A stretch of 35,294 bases of DNA. It comes from Competibacteraceae bacterium UBA6584 (GTDB lineage Bacteria > Pseudomonadota > Gammaproteobacteria > Competibacterales > Competibacteraceae). Shown one piece after another: positions 7,738-16,038 of the stretch; within the stretch, counting starts at the first letter, position 1, and the number at the start of each line of letters is the position of its first letter. A model generated the notes under the pieces. It made no database searches and was not told where the DNA came from. It saw nothing but the letters and a program-made list of their open reading frames with translations. Made by a program: the position numbers and the translations under genes. The DNA lies in NCBI GenBank assembly GCA_002433805.1, contig DJIW01000035.1, forward strand, positions 1 through 35,294. The letters are read 5' to 3'.

Positions 7738-7752
7738 GCCTCACAATGAGGC
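7738..7752. repeat. Small inverted repeat between two srf-cluster genes
   Basis: GCCTCA-CAA-TGAGGC, perfect 6-base arms with a 3-base loop, in the 68-base gap between the Pro-rich protein (stop at 7788) and the TAXI gene (start at 7719). There is no T tract. It may be an mRNA processing or attenuation hairpin that sets the relative levels of the two products. Confidence 0.35.
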
Positions 7753-7787
7753 AATTAACCATGCGTTCGCGCCGACCGCCAGCCTCT

Positions 7788-9002
7788 TCAGGGCGACGGC
7801 TTTTGACGGCGCAACCTTTGCTCAAGTTCCTGTACAGTCGGGTCAAACTGCGATTTCAGTTCTTCCTCCAGATCGCGGCTGCCCCCCGAGGGCGAGTGTG
7901 GCTCGCGCGGCGCTGGAGCGATTCGCGTGGGCGGCGCGACAGTCGGAGTTGGATCTGGGGGAGGCGGCGCGGTCGGCGTGACCAGTTTGGGTTCCGGCGC
8001 GGGCTTGGGTTCCGGCGCGGGCGCCGGCTCCGGCGCGGGCCTGGGTTCCGGAGCCGTCCGAGGTTCCGGCGCGGGCCGCGCTAGCGTGTCGGATGCCCGA
8101 GGACCGGCGGGAACGGGTGGTAAATCCGAGCTCGGTCGCGGTCCCGCCGGCGCGGGCGAAGGGGTCGGACGTTCGGCTTGACCGGCGGGCGTGGGCTTGG
8201 CGGCTGGCTGGCTGAACCACCACCACGCCGCGCCCGCCAGCGCCGCCACGGCCGCCAGGCCCAATAACGCGGCGAACAAACCCGAACGTCCGCGTTCGGT
8301 TGGCGCCGTGCTTCCCGCGCCGGTCGCGGCGCGCGGTTCGGGTTCCAGCCGCGAGCGTTCCGCCGGCGCGGGCGAACGCGCGGGCGTCTCGCTAGAGAGC
8401 GGCGGGGGTAATGGCGGCGCGCGTCCCCCCGCATCACTCGCGGTCTTGGCCGCGTCGGAGGCCGCGCGCGCTCGGTTCACCGCCACGCGGGTCCGGTCGT
8501 CGTCATCGTCCGCGGCGGCGTCGATCTTGGGAATCGCCACATCGGGTAGGGCGACATCGGGATTTTTGATCTCTGGCGTTGCCGGCGCGGCGCGCGGCGC
8601 GGGCGCGGGATTGACCCGAGTGCCGCCGACCACTTTCCGCTCGGCGCTGGCGCTGCCCTCTTCGAGTTCCAGTTGCAACGGCCAGGCGAAAGTAGCGGTG
8701 GCGACGCCGTTCAAACCCTGGCCGCGCACCGCCAATTGATACGGCATGTTCTCCAGTTGAAACACCTGATCGGGATGGATGACGAACTTGAGCGCGTCGC
8801 CGCTGTACCAGGCTTCCTCGGGTTGCAGCCAGCATTCCGCGCCCTGCCAGCCGTCGGTCCCCAGATGGTTGGCGGAGAAACCGTGGCGGCTCAATGCGAA
8901 CTCAAAGGTCTCCAGACCGCGCGCCAATCCATCGAGCGTAATAATGGCATGTCCTAGAGGACGAGCAGGATCTTCCGATACCCGAACCGAAAGCGCGGCC
9001 AT
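7788..9002 (-). CDS. Single-pass protein with Pro-rich extracytoplasmic tail
   Basis: 404 residues; no database family recognised. ATG 9002 is chosen because GGAG is 7-8 bases upstream, whereas the ATG at 9008 is too close to it. Residues 1-~115 form a beta-rich domain (SVRVSEDPARPLGHAIITLD, DALKFVIHPDQVFQLENMPY, GVATATFAWPLQLELEEG). A charged Ala/Asp linker follows (DDDDDRTRVAVNRARAAS), then one TM segment (about 240-262, ending AAWWWF), then ~115 residues of PAPEP-type repeats. The last ~30 residues form a charged helix (DLEEELKSQFDPTVQELEQRL), possibly a coiled coil. The N-domain should be cytoplasmic and the Pro-rich rod periplasmic. It lies between the SrfC-like gene and the TAXI gene. 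The layout parallels the SrfA-like protein and suggests a connector between cytoplasmic NTPases and periplasmic parts. Confidence 0.8.
   Translation of the reverse strand: MAALSVRVSEDPARPLGHAIITLDGLARGLETFEFALSRHGFSANHLGTDGWQGAECWLQPEEAWYSGDALKFVIHPDQVFQLENMPYQLAVRGQGLNGVATATFAWPLQLELEEGSASAERKVVGGTRVNPAPAPRAAPATPEIKNPDVALPDVAIPKIDAAADDDDDRTRVAVNRARAASDAAKTASDAGGRAPPLPPPLSSETPARSPAPAERSRLEPEPRAATGAGSTAPTERGRSGLFAALLGLAAVAALAGAAWWWFSQPAAKPTPAGQAERPTPSPAPAGPRPSSDLPPVPAGPRASDTLARPAPEPRTAPEPRPAPEPAPAPEPKPAPEPKLVTPTAPPPPDPTPTVAPPTRIAPAPREPHSPSGGSRDLEEELKSQFDPTVQELEQRLRRQKPSP
7984..8080. repeat. GC-rich degenerate tandem repeat encoding PAPEP units
   Basis: Repeated GGTTCCGGCGCGGGC-like units on the plus strand encode PAPEP/PAPEPK/TAPEPR on the minus strand, in the extracytoplasmic tail of the single-pass protein. 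Unit lengths vary in steps of three bases, so the frame is kept. The region is not a CRISPR array: there are no unique spacers. Confidence 0.7.
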
Positions 9003-9066
9003 CAACATTCTCCACGGTTTGACAATTGACCCTTAATCATAAACCCGCGCCGGCGACGCGGCGCGA

Positions 9067-11694
9067 TCAAACAGCCGCTCGCAAGCGCGTCAGCAGCTCG
9101 CCCAAGCGACGGTTGGCCGCCAGGTCCACGTCCTTACCGTCGCGGTTGCGCGCGTTGCGCTCCACCAGATCGAGAAAGGCTCGAATCCAGTCGGTATAGT
9201 AATCCTGATCGTAGCTGGATTGTCGTTCGGACAGTTGCGGCCCGCCCTTGGGCAACGCGCGCGGTGGGAACACCGGCCGGGGGCCGCTTTCCAAGGGCAG
9301 CATCGGGCGCTGCTCCAGCGCCAGCGCATCATAGCCCAGAAACGCCACGTAGCCGTTGAGCAGGTTGGCGGTCAACCGCGCCGGCAGCGCCACGATCTGC
9401 TCGAATTTCATCCGAAATCCCGTCACTTGCCGGACCAGGGTCTCGATGCGATCCTCCAGCTTCAGCCGCTGCGCGCCGTCGATCAATTCCTTCACAAAAT
9501 CGGCCATGTGAGTTTCCGGAACCCGATAGTATTCGCAAAGCGTTTTATTACCGCCCAAATCCTGCAAGTCCCGCATCCACTCCGCCACCGCCTCGCGGGC
9601 GAACAAGGCCGCGTCGTCCTTGCGCGGCGCGTCCGCCGCGCCCGTCGATCCGCCCAAGCCGAGCAGCGCCTTCATTTGCCCGGTGTTGACCGCCGTGCCG
9701 ATGGTCGGCGCGCTGGCGGCTTGCGCCTCGTCCGGCAAGCGCGTTTCGATGCGGTAATAGATGCCCTCAAGCTCGTCGCCGTCGGCTTGAAGCGCCCGCA
9801 GCAGCTCGCCGAAACGCTGTTCGCCAGCGCAGTCGATCAGCTTGCCGGCGACTTGCTGGGCCGCCGCCCGGCGCTTTTCCAACTCCTGCTCCGGATTGTC
9901 GCTGACGTAGTAATGGCTCATCCGCTCCAGCATCTGCTCGCGCAACCGCGTCACCTGCCCGGCCAGTTGCCGGTGCTTGAGTTCGGGATTGCACAGCGGC
10001 CGCAGGTGCTCGGCCAGGTAGCTGATGCCGCCGTCGTTGAGGGCGAAGCCGGCTTCCCAGGCCCGTTCGGGATCCTGGAAATGGGCGCTGGCCACCGAGT
10101 CTTTCAGGAAGGCCTCCTTGAACGTCGCGATCCGCTTGCGCTCGCCGGGCCGCACCCCGAGTTCCCGGCCTTCCTCGTCGTAGTCGAAGATGTTCTTGGC
10201 CTTGAAATTGGGGTTGCGCAGCCAAAAGGTGTTGCGGAACACGCCCTCGGTATCCCACTGGCGCGGCCAGTCGTGCTGCTTGCCGAAAAAGTTCAGCAGC
10301 GAGCTTTCCAGCCGGGTGATCCACCGGGTTTCCGGCGAGCGCTCGCCGGCCTTTTCCTCGAATTCCATGTCGAATTTGGTCAGCACCAAAAACAGCGCGG
10401 TCGGCTGTTGCGAGCGCTGTTCCGGCGTGCTGCCGTGGGTGCTGGCGATCCACTCGTACACCATGTCCGGCAGGGTTTTGACTTCTTGATTGCTGGGACC
10501 GATGCACAGCAACATGCTGGTCAGTTCCTGTTCGGCGCAATAGCGTTCGAACAAATACGCGACCTTGCCGCGCAAAAACAGGCTGCGCAAGGCGTCGCCG
10601 GTTTCCAGAAAGGCCGGCAAATCCTTAATCAGCTCGCGGGAGCGCGCGCCGGGGAAATCCAACAAATCGGTATGCTGGAAGAAATCCCAGGGCTGCTCGC
10701 TGATCGCGATCCGCAGTTCGGCGACCAAGGCGGCCGCTTCGTTGCGCGGCAGGCTCACCCGCGCGCCGTCGGCTCCGATCAGGGTCACGGTTTGCCCGCC
10801 GCCCGAACCCAAACCGTTCAAGGTCTGCACGTCGATGATGCTTTGCTCGCGCGGCAGCAGCGCTTCCAGCCCGGCGTGGGCGTCGCCGGCGAAATTCAAG
10901 CCCTTCAAGCCCGCGTACAAGCGCAGGTAAAGGCGGCTGAACGCCTCGACGCCGCCCCAGATCACCCCGAACAGCTTGGCGCGGTCCTCGATGGCCAAGC
11001 GGGGAGCGAGTTGCGCCGCCTGCTCCCAATAGCCGTGCCGCAGCAGACGCACCCGCTCTTGGCCCTTAAAATACCGCTCGAAATAGGTTTGCAGGTCGAA
11101 CACGTCCTCGGCGGTCAGCGGATCGACCGGCTGGGGCTGCGCCGCCGGAGCCAGCTTGTCCACCCACTCGGTCAACTGCGCCTGCGTCAGCACGTCCTCC
11201 TCGCTGTGATCGCAGTCGGCGTAATAGGTGTTGCCGAGAATCTTGACCAGATCGGTCTGGGTCAGCAACCGCATTTGCACCGGCGCTTCGGGCGTCGCGC
11301 CCGGCGTCGGCTGCACGGTGAAGCGCGTGACCAACCCGGTGGATTCGCGGCCGCCTTCCGGGTTGATGTCGCGGATGAAATCGATTTTCTTGCCGGCGAA
11401 ATCGGCCAGCAGCGGCGCGGTCCCCTTGCGGGCCAGCGCCGAAATCAAATACGACTTACCCGATTGGCTGGGCCCGAACACGCCGGCGCACATCGGCCGC
11501 CGCACCGCCTGTTCCAGACGGCGGCTTTGGGTGGCAAAGCGGCGGAATTCCTTGATCAGTCCAGCTTTTTCCTGGGCGACCCGCTCGGAATTGTCATCGA
11601 GCCAGCTCAGGAATTCGGAACCGACCTGCTCCAGATCGCGGCAGGCTTGGCTGAGGGCGGCGTCAGTGGCGGTCATAGGGGCTTCGCTGGCCAT
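9067..11694 (-). CDS. SrfC-like dynamin-type GTPase
   Basis: 875 residues, a large soluble GTPase of the SrfC 'putative virulence factor' family. GTPase motifs appear in order: G1 P-loop GPSQSGKS (74-81); a G2 candidate at S118-T119 in GRESTGLVTRF; G3 DFPG (346-349) in LLDFPGARSREL; G4 TKFD (439-442) in FLVLTKFDMEFEE. The long gap between P-loop and G3 carries a helical insert, which is unusual for Ras-type G domains and more like dynamin/septin relatives. The C-terminal half (about 560-870) is charged and helical, as expected for a stalk. No TM segment is evident, so the protein is probably cytoplasmic or membrane-peripheral. It lies 31 bases after the GGDEF-EAL gene. ATG 11694 has no clear ribosome-binding site; ATG 11676 is an alternative. 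Family and motifs are well supported; the function is not known. Confidence 0.85.
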   Translation of the reverse strand: MASEAPMTATDAALSQACRDLEQVGSEFLSWLDDNSERVAQEKAGLIKEFRRFATQSRRLEQAVRRPMCAGVFGPSQSGKSYLISALARKGTAPLLADFAGKKIDFIRDINPEGGRESTGLVTRFTVQPTPGATPEAPVQMRLLTQTDLVKILGNTYYADCDHSEEDVLTQAQLTEWVDKLAPAAQPQPVDPLTAEDVFDLQTYFERYFKGQERVRLLRHGYWEQAAQLAPRLAIEDRAKLFGVIWGGVEAFSRLYLRLYAGLKGLNFAGDAHAGLEALLPREQSIIDVQTLNGLGSGGGQTVTLIGADGARVSLPRNEAAALVAELRIAISEQPWDFFQHTDLLDFPGARSRELIKDLPAFLETGDALRSLFLRGKVAYLFERYCAEQELTSMLLCIGPSNQEVKTLPDMVYEWIASTHGSTPEQRSQQPTALFLVLTKFDMEFEEKAGERSPETRWITRLESSLLNFFGKQHDWPRQWDTEGVFRNTFWLRNPNFKAKNIFDYDEEGRELGVRPGERKRIATFKEAFLKDSVASAHFQDPERAWEAGFALNDGGISYLAEHLRPLCNPELKHRQLAGQVTRLREQMLERMSHYYVSDNPEQELEKRRAAAQQVAGKLIDCAGEQRFGELLRALQADGDELEGIYYRIETRLPDEAQAASAPTIGTAVNTGQMKALLGLGGSTGAADAPRKDDAALFAREAVAEWMRDLQDLGGNKTLCEYYRVPETHMADFVKELIDGAQRLKLEDRIETLVRQVTGFRMKFEQIVALPARLTANLLNGYVAFLGYDALALEQRPMLPLESGPRPVFPPRALPKGGPQLSERQSSYDQDYYTDWIRAFLDLVERNARNRDGKDVDLAANRRLGELLTRLRAAV

Positions 11695-11725
11695 GAATGG
11701 CGGCTGTTGGCGATGGATGGCGCGT

Positions 11726-14700
11726 TCAATCGTCTATTGTAGCGCAGGCGAAGGACTCGTCGGGGTGCGGTTCCAACCAGTTCGCGACAAACTCCTGTTC
11801 CGACAGCGGCGAGCTGAAATAATATCCCTGGCCGTTGCGACAACCCTCTTGCAGCAAGAACCGCACTTGCTCGATCGATTCCACCCCCTCGGCGACCACA
11901 TTGAGGTCCAGGCTTCCCGCCAAGGCGATGATGGTGCGGATGATGGCTTCGTTGCTGGCGTCGCGGCCGATGTCCATCACGAAGGATTTGTCGATTTTGA
12001 GCGTTTGCAACGGCAGCCGCTTTAAATAAGCCAGCGACGAATAACCGGTTCCGAAATCGTCCACCGACAGCGGCACCCCGAGCGCGCGCAGCTCCTGGAC
12101 GAAGCGGATCGCCTCGTCGCCCTTGGCGATGAAGGATTCGGTGATTTCCATTTCCAGACACTCGGCCGGCAGCCCGGTTTCAGCCAAAATGCTCGACACC
12201 AGATCGATCATGTTGCCCCGTTCGAGCTGTTTGATCGACAGGTTGACGGAAATGCGCGGCAGGTCGCGGCCCGAGGCGCGCCAAGCGCTCATCTTGGCGC
12301 AGGCTTCCCGCAACACCCATTCCCCCAGCGAGCTGATGAAACCGGTTTCCTCGGCCAGCGGCACGAACGCCGAAGGCGAAATCAAGCCGAGTTCGGGATG
12401 ACGCCAGCGGACCAGCGCTTCGGCCCCGACCAGCGCGCCGCTGGCCAAATCCACCTTCGGCTGAAAATAAATCAGCAGCTCGCTGTTGCGAATCGAACGG
12501 CGCAGCGCGGCCTCCAACCGCAAGCGTTCGGCTCCGGATTCGGTCATTTCGGGTGAGTAACACGAATAGCCGTTCCGTCCCTTGGCCTTGGCGCGGTACA
12601 TCGCCGCGTCCGCGTTCTTGACCAGCTCGCGCACATCTTGACCGTCGGCGGGATAAAAGCTGATGCCGATGCTGGAGGAAATATGAATTTCATGTTCGGC
12701 CAACAGGACCGGCCGCTTGAAGACTTCCAGCAATTTCTGCGCGACCAACACGGCGTCCGAGCTTTCACGAATATCCTCGACCAGCAACGCGAATTCGTCG
12801 CCCCCCAAGCGGGCCAAGGTATCGCTGGCGCGAATTACCCGCTGGAATTTCCGGGCCACGTTCTGCAACAACTGGTCGCCGAACTGATGGCCCAGCGTGT
12901 CGTTGACCTGTTTGAACCGATCCAGATCGATGAACATGACCGCCAGTTGTCCTTGATCCCGCATCGCCCGTTCCAGGGCGTGGGTCAAGCGGTCGTTGAA
13001 CAACACCCGGTTCGGCAAGCCGGTCAGCGGATCGTGGTGGGCGAGGAAGGACAGCTGGCGCTCGGCTTGCTTCTGCGCCGAAATATCGGAAAACACGCCC
13101 ACGTAGTGGCTGATCCGGTTCTCGTCATCCCGCACCGCGCTGACCGATAGCAACTCCGGATAGACCTCTCCGTCCTTGCGGCGGTTCCAGATCTCGCCGC
13201 GCCACTTGCCCTCGCGTTGGATGATCGACCACAGCTCGCCATAAAATTCCGGAGGCTGGCGGTCGGAACTGAGCATCTTTGGATTTTTGCCGATGACTTC
13301 CGCTTCCGTATAACCGGTAATCTCGCTGAACGCCCGATTGATGGCCATGATGGTCTGGTTAGAATCGGTAATGATGATCCCTTCCGTCGTGCTTTCGAAC
13401 ACGCTGGCCGCCAGCTGCAAGCGTTCTTTCGCGCGTTTCTCGGCGGTCAGATCGGCGCAGATGCAAACCGTGCCTCCGTGGGGATTGGCGGGGTCTAGCG
13501 CCTTGCCGTGCAGATAGCCCCAGAACCGCCCGCCGTCCTTGCGCTTGAACCAAATCTCCTCCACATAGGTTTCGCCGCTCGCCAGAGCGGCCCAGATCCG
13601 TTCGCCGATCCCCTCGTACCCTTCCCGGCTCATATATAAAATTTCGGTGCTCCGACCGAGCATCTCACCCTCGGCGTAGCCGAACAATTGCTCGAAGCGG
13701 CGGTTGCATTGCACGATTACGCGCTTTTCAACCAGCACGATGCCGATCAGAGCGTTGTCGAGCAGCGCCGCCTGCTGGGCCAACAAGGCTTGCAAGCGCG
13801 TTTCATCTCGCTTGCGCTGGGTGATGTCGCGCGCGACCGACAGCACGACCCGGCCCTCGGCGAGCGTGATGTTACTCGTCGTCACCTCAACTTCAACGAC
13901 CGAACCGTCGACCCGCAAATACCGTTGTTCCACGGGCGGCAGCACCATCGGCTCCTTGGCCCCTTCCGCCTTTTCCATGCGCGCCCTGACCATCTCGTGA
14001 AAATCCGGATGGACCAACAGCGTCCAGGGCCGGCCGAGCAGTTGGCCGGGCTCTTTCGCGCCCAACAGGCGCAACGCGGAACGGTTGACCATGGCCATGC
14101 GACCGTCGCGATGGGTGAAAATCGCCTCCGGCGATAGCTCCAATACCGCCCGATAGCGTTCCTCGCTCTGCATCAAGGCGGTGCTGACCTGCTGGCAATT
14201 TTCGATATCGCGAACCAGTCCGTTGAATCCTTCGATCAATTCGCCGACCTCGTCGCGGACGGTCACCGGCAAGGCCGCCAGCGCCCGTTGGCCGACCGTC
14301 ATTTCGCGCAGCGCCGAACTCGCTTTCCGCAACGGTTTTAACCAATGTCCGACCAGCGCCGCCGCCAGCCAAGGCAAGATCACGGACAAGACCAAGGCCG
14401 CGGCCAAGAGGGTGTGCCGCAGCGCGATCATCGGCGCGAACGCGGCCTCGACCGGCAAGGCGACGGCCGCGATCCAGCCAGTCGACGCCATGCGCCGGCC
14501 AGAAACTAATTCTTCGATCCCGCGCGAATTGGTGGCGATCCCCGATCCTTCATGCCCTTCCCGGTAACGATCAAACAGCGGATTGCCACCCCGGTCGGCG
14601 TCGGTCACCGCCACGAAGCCGGCGCTGCTGGGATCGATGATCGACACTTCGCTGGAACCACCTTTATAGGTCGCGATCACTTCGCTGATGTAATTCGCGC

Positions 14701-15256
14701 TGTCGAGATAGGTCAGCCCGATCAGCACGCCCGCGATTTGGTCGGTGGCGTCGATGATCGGCGCGCTCATCGCGACCAGAGGACGCCCGGTCAGCTTGCC
14801 CGACCTCGGATTCCCGATAGCCGGCTTGCGCTGTTGCAACAGGGCGGAGAATTCCTCGTAGTGAGCAAAATTCAAACCGCGACGGCCCGTCATTCGAGGC
14901 GCGTCGACGATGCAAACGCCACCGGCGTCCAACAGGAAAAATCCGCCGTTGAACAAAGCGCCGACCGTCAGATTGTCGTGCAATAGCGCGTCGGCCTGAC
15001 GGGAATCTTGGATCAGACCGCGTTCGCCGAAGAGCGTGGCCAAGTCTTCCAGCGCCCGGAGGCGCAGGCGGACTTGCTGGTCGATGCTGGCCGCGATGAC
15101 TGAAGCAGCCGAATATTGCTGAGCGGAGAGCAACTGTTCCAGATCGTTCTTGAGGGCAACATTGAAATAGCCCACCAGACCCCAAATCACGGAAAGCAGC
15201 GCTGCAAGCACAAAAAGCGGGAACTTAATCGTCAGATGAGAGAGCCTCTGGTACAC
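11726..15256 (-). CDS. Cache-HAMP-PAS-GGDEF-EAL c-di-GMP enzyme
   Basis: 1176 residues, anchored in the inner membrane. Layout: TM1 (about 11-33); periplasmic Cache sensor (35-275) with DAGGVCIVDAPRMTGRRG; TM2 (about 280-302); HAMP; three PAS domains (about 365-735), the third with TEGIIITDSNQTIMAINRAF; GGDEF (735-900); EAL (915-1165). GGDEF is intact (RLGGDEFALLVED) and is preceded by RASD five residues upstream, a product-inhibition I-site. EAL is intact (GAEALVRWRHPE), with SVNLS, EMEITES, DDFGTGYSS and KIDKSF all present. Both synthesis and hydrolysis of c-di-GMP are therefore possible. The start is GTG 15256 with a weak ribosome-binding site. A good -10 element lies upstream, so this gene and those after it may form a transcription unit of their own within the srf-type cluster. 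Confidence 0.93.
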   Translation of the reverse strand: MYQRLSHLTIKFPLFVLAALLSVIWGLVGYFNVALKNDLEQLLSAQQYSAASVIAASIDQQVRLRLRALEDLATLFGERGLIQDSRQADALLHDNLTVGALFNGGFFLLDAGGVCIVDAPRMTGRRGLNFAHYEEFSALLQQRKPAIGNPRSGKLTGRPLVAMSAPIIDATDQIAGVLIGLTYLDSANYISEVIATYKGGSSEVSIIDPSSAGFVAVTDADRGGNPLFDRYREGHEGSGIATNSRGIEELVSGRRMASTGWIAAVALPVEAAFAPMIALRHTLLAAALVLSVILPWLAAALVGHWLKPLRKASSALREMTVGQRALAALPVTVRDEVGELIEGFNGLVRDIENCQQVSTALMQSEERYRAVLELSPEAIFTHRDGRMAMVNRSALRLLGAKEPGQLLGRPWTLLVHPDFHEMVRARMEKAEGAKEPMVLPPVEQRYLRVDGSVVEVEVTTSNITLAEGRVVLSVARDITQRKRDETRLQALLAQQAALLDNALIGIVLVEKRVIVQCNRRFEQLFGYAEGEMLGRSTEILYMSREGYEGIGERIWAALASGETYVEEIWFKRKDGGRFWGYLHGKALDPANPHGGTVCICADLTAEKRAKERLQLAASVFESTTEGIIITDSNQTIMAINRAFSEITGYTEAEVIGKNPKMLSSDRQPPEFYGELWSIIQREGKWRGEIWNRRKDGEVYPELLSVSAVRDDENRISHYVGVFSDISAQKQAERQLSFLAHHDPLTGLPNRVLFNDRLTHALERAMRDQGQLAVMFIDLDRFKQVNDTLGHQFGDQLLQNVARKFQRVIRASDTLARLGGDEFALLVEDIRESSDAVLVAQKLLEVFKRPVLLAEHEIHISSSIGISFYPADGQDVRELVKNADAAMYRAKAKGRNGYSCYSPEMTESGAERLRLEAALRRSIRNSELLIYFQPKVDLASGALVGAEALVRWRHPELGLISPSAFVPLAEETGFISSLGEWVLREACAKMSAWRASGRDLPRISVNLSIKQLERGNMIDLVSSILAETGLPAECLEMEITESFIAKGDEAIRFVQELRALGVPLSVDDFGTGYSSLAYLKRLPLQTLKIDKSFVMDIGRDASNEAIIRTIIALAGSLDLNVVAEGVESIEQVRFLLQEGCRNGQGYYFSSPLSEQEFVANWLEPHPDESFACATIDD

Positions 15257-15338
15257 GCCGCCTAGCCCCCTTACTCCAAAGGCTGGGTATCGAAGCCCTT
15301 GAGATGAGCGGATGAATTAAAAATAGAGCAGGATAGTC

Positions 15339-15344
15339 ATTATA
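15339..15344 (-). promoter_or_regulatory. Candidate -10 element upstream of the GGDEF-EAL gene
   Basis: The minus strand reads TATAAT in an AT-rich 60-base stretch (about 15310-15370) between the 208-residue membrane protein and the GGDEF-EAL gene. No good -35 is seen at 16-18 bases; TTTAAT with a 19-base spacer is the nearest. It would give a leader of ~75 bases before GTG 15256. Confidence 0.4.
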
Positions 15345-15381
15345 ACTTAGTTCATTGTAGTAAATTAAACAACGCTTAGCC

Positions 15382-16008
15382 CTAACCGAGCAGCGCGCTG
15401 GCCAGGACTGCAACGATCAAGCTTACAACCGCCAGCGCGACCGCCAGCCACCGTCTCCGGCGCTGGCGCGCCTCCCGATCCACGATCTTGCCGATCAGCG
15501 GCGCGCCGTCTGGCCCCAGCGCGACCCAGGGGCTATCCGGCGCGAGCGCCCGGCAATGCAGCCGGACCTCGATTTCGCCGGATGGCGGCGAACTCCAGCG
15601 AAACGCCGGATTGATCAGCGCGTGCGCGGGCGCCGACGCCGGTTGCGCCGTCGCGAGCCGCAACGCCGCCAACAGGCCCATGCCGTCGCCCCGGCCGAGG
15701 GGCGTCAACCGCGCGCTTTGCGGCGCGCAATCTCGCAACAGTTGATCGGCTTCGTTCAATCCGCGCGACAGCCAGCGGTCCAAGAACCACATGATGCCCC
15801 CCAGTGACGCCACCACCGGCAACATCAGGAAACCGACCAACCCCAACAGCAGCAGATTGCCGGCGTCTCGACTGGTAAACGCCGCCACCATGAGAAACAT
15901 CAAAAGCCCCGCCACGGCGAGGAACAGCAACAAACCGAGCGAACGCAGCCGCCGCCGGTGGGTTACGGCCAATTTTTGCAAGGCGGGATGCAAGGTGGTT
16001 TGCGACAT
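15382..16008 (-). CDS. Membrane protein of unknown family next to SrfB
   Basis: 208 residues. Two TM helices near the N-terminus (about 25-45 and 52-77) are followed by a soluble loop (80-185) and a C-terminal TM helix (about 188-207, LAVALAVVSLIVAVLASALL). The loop contains LTPLGRGDGMGLLAAL, NPAFRWSSPPSGEIEVRLHC and ALGPDGAPLIGKIVD. Basic clusters (HRRRLRS, RQRRRR) flank the first and last TM helices; by the positive-inside rule the N-terminus and the loop end near the last helix are cytoplasmic. It starts 30 bases after the SrfB-like gene, so it is co-transcribed. It may anchor the SrfB-like ATPase at the membrane; this is inference from position. I do not recognise the family. Confidence 0.75.
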   Translation of the reverse strand: MSQTTLHPALQKLAVTHRRRLRSLGLLLFLAVAGLLMFLMVAAFTSRDAGNLLLLGLVGFLMLPVVASLGGIMWFLDRWLSRGLNEADQLLRDCAPQSARLTPLGRGDGMGLLAALRLATAQPASAPAHALINPAFRWSSPPSGEIEVRLHCRALAPDSPWVALGPDGAPLIGKIVDREARQRRRRWLAVALAVVSLIVAVLASALLG

Positions 16009-16038
16009 AGTAAAGGTGCTTGAGCCTTATCGGGACGA

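Noticed and set aside
7984..8080. Repeat block considered as a CRISPR-like or tandem regulatory array
   Set aside because: Repeats are adjacent, vary in steps of three bases and encode PAPEP units in a real gene; there are no spacers.
9220..11742. An 840-codon open frame on the plus strand opposite the SrfC-like gene
   Set aside because: It mirrors the codon-phase pattern of the real minus-strand gene, has no recognisable domain and is rich in Arg/Gln/His, as expected for a high-GC shadow.
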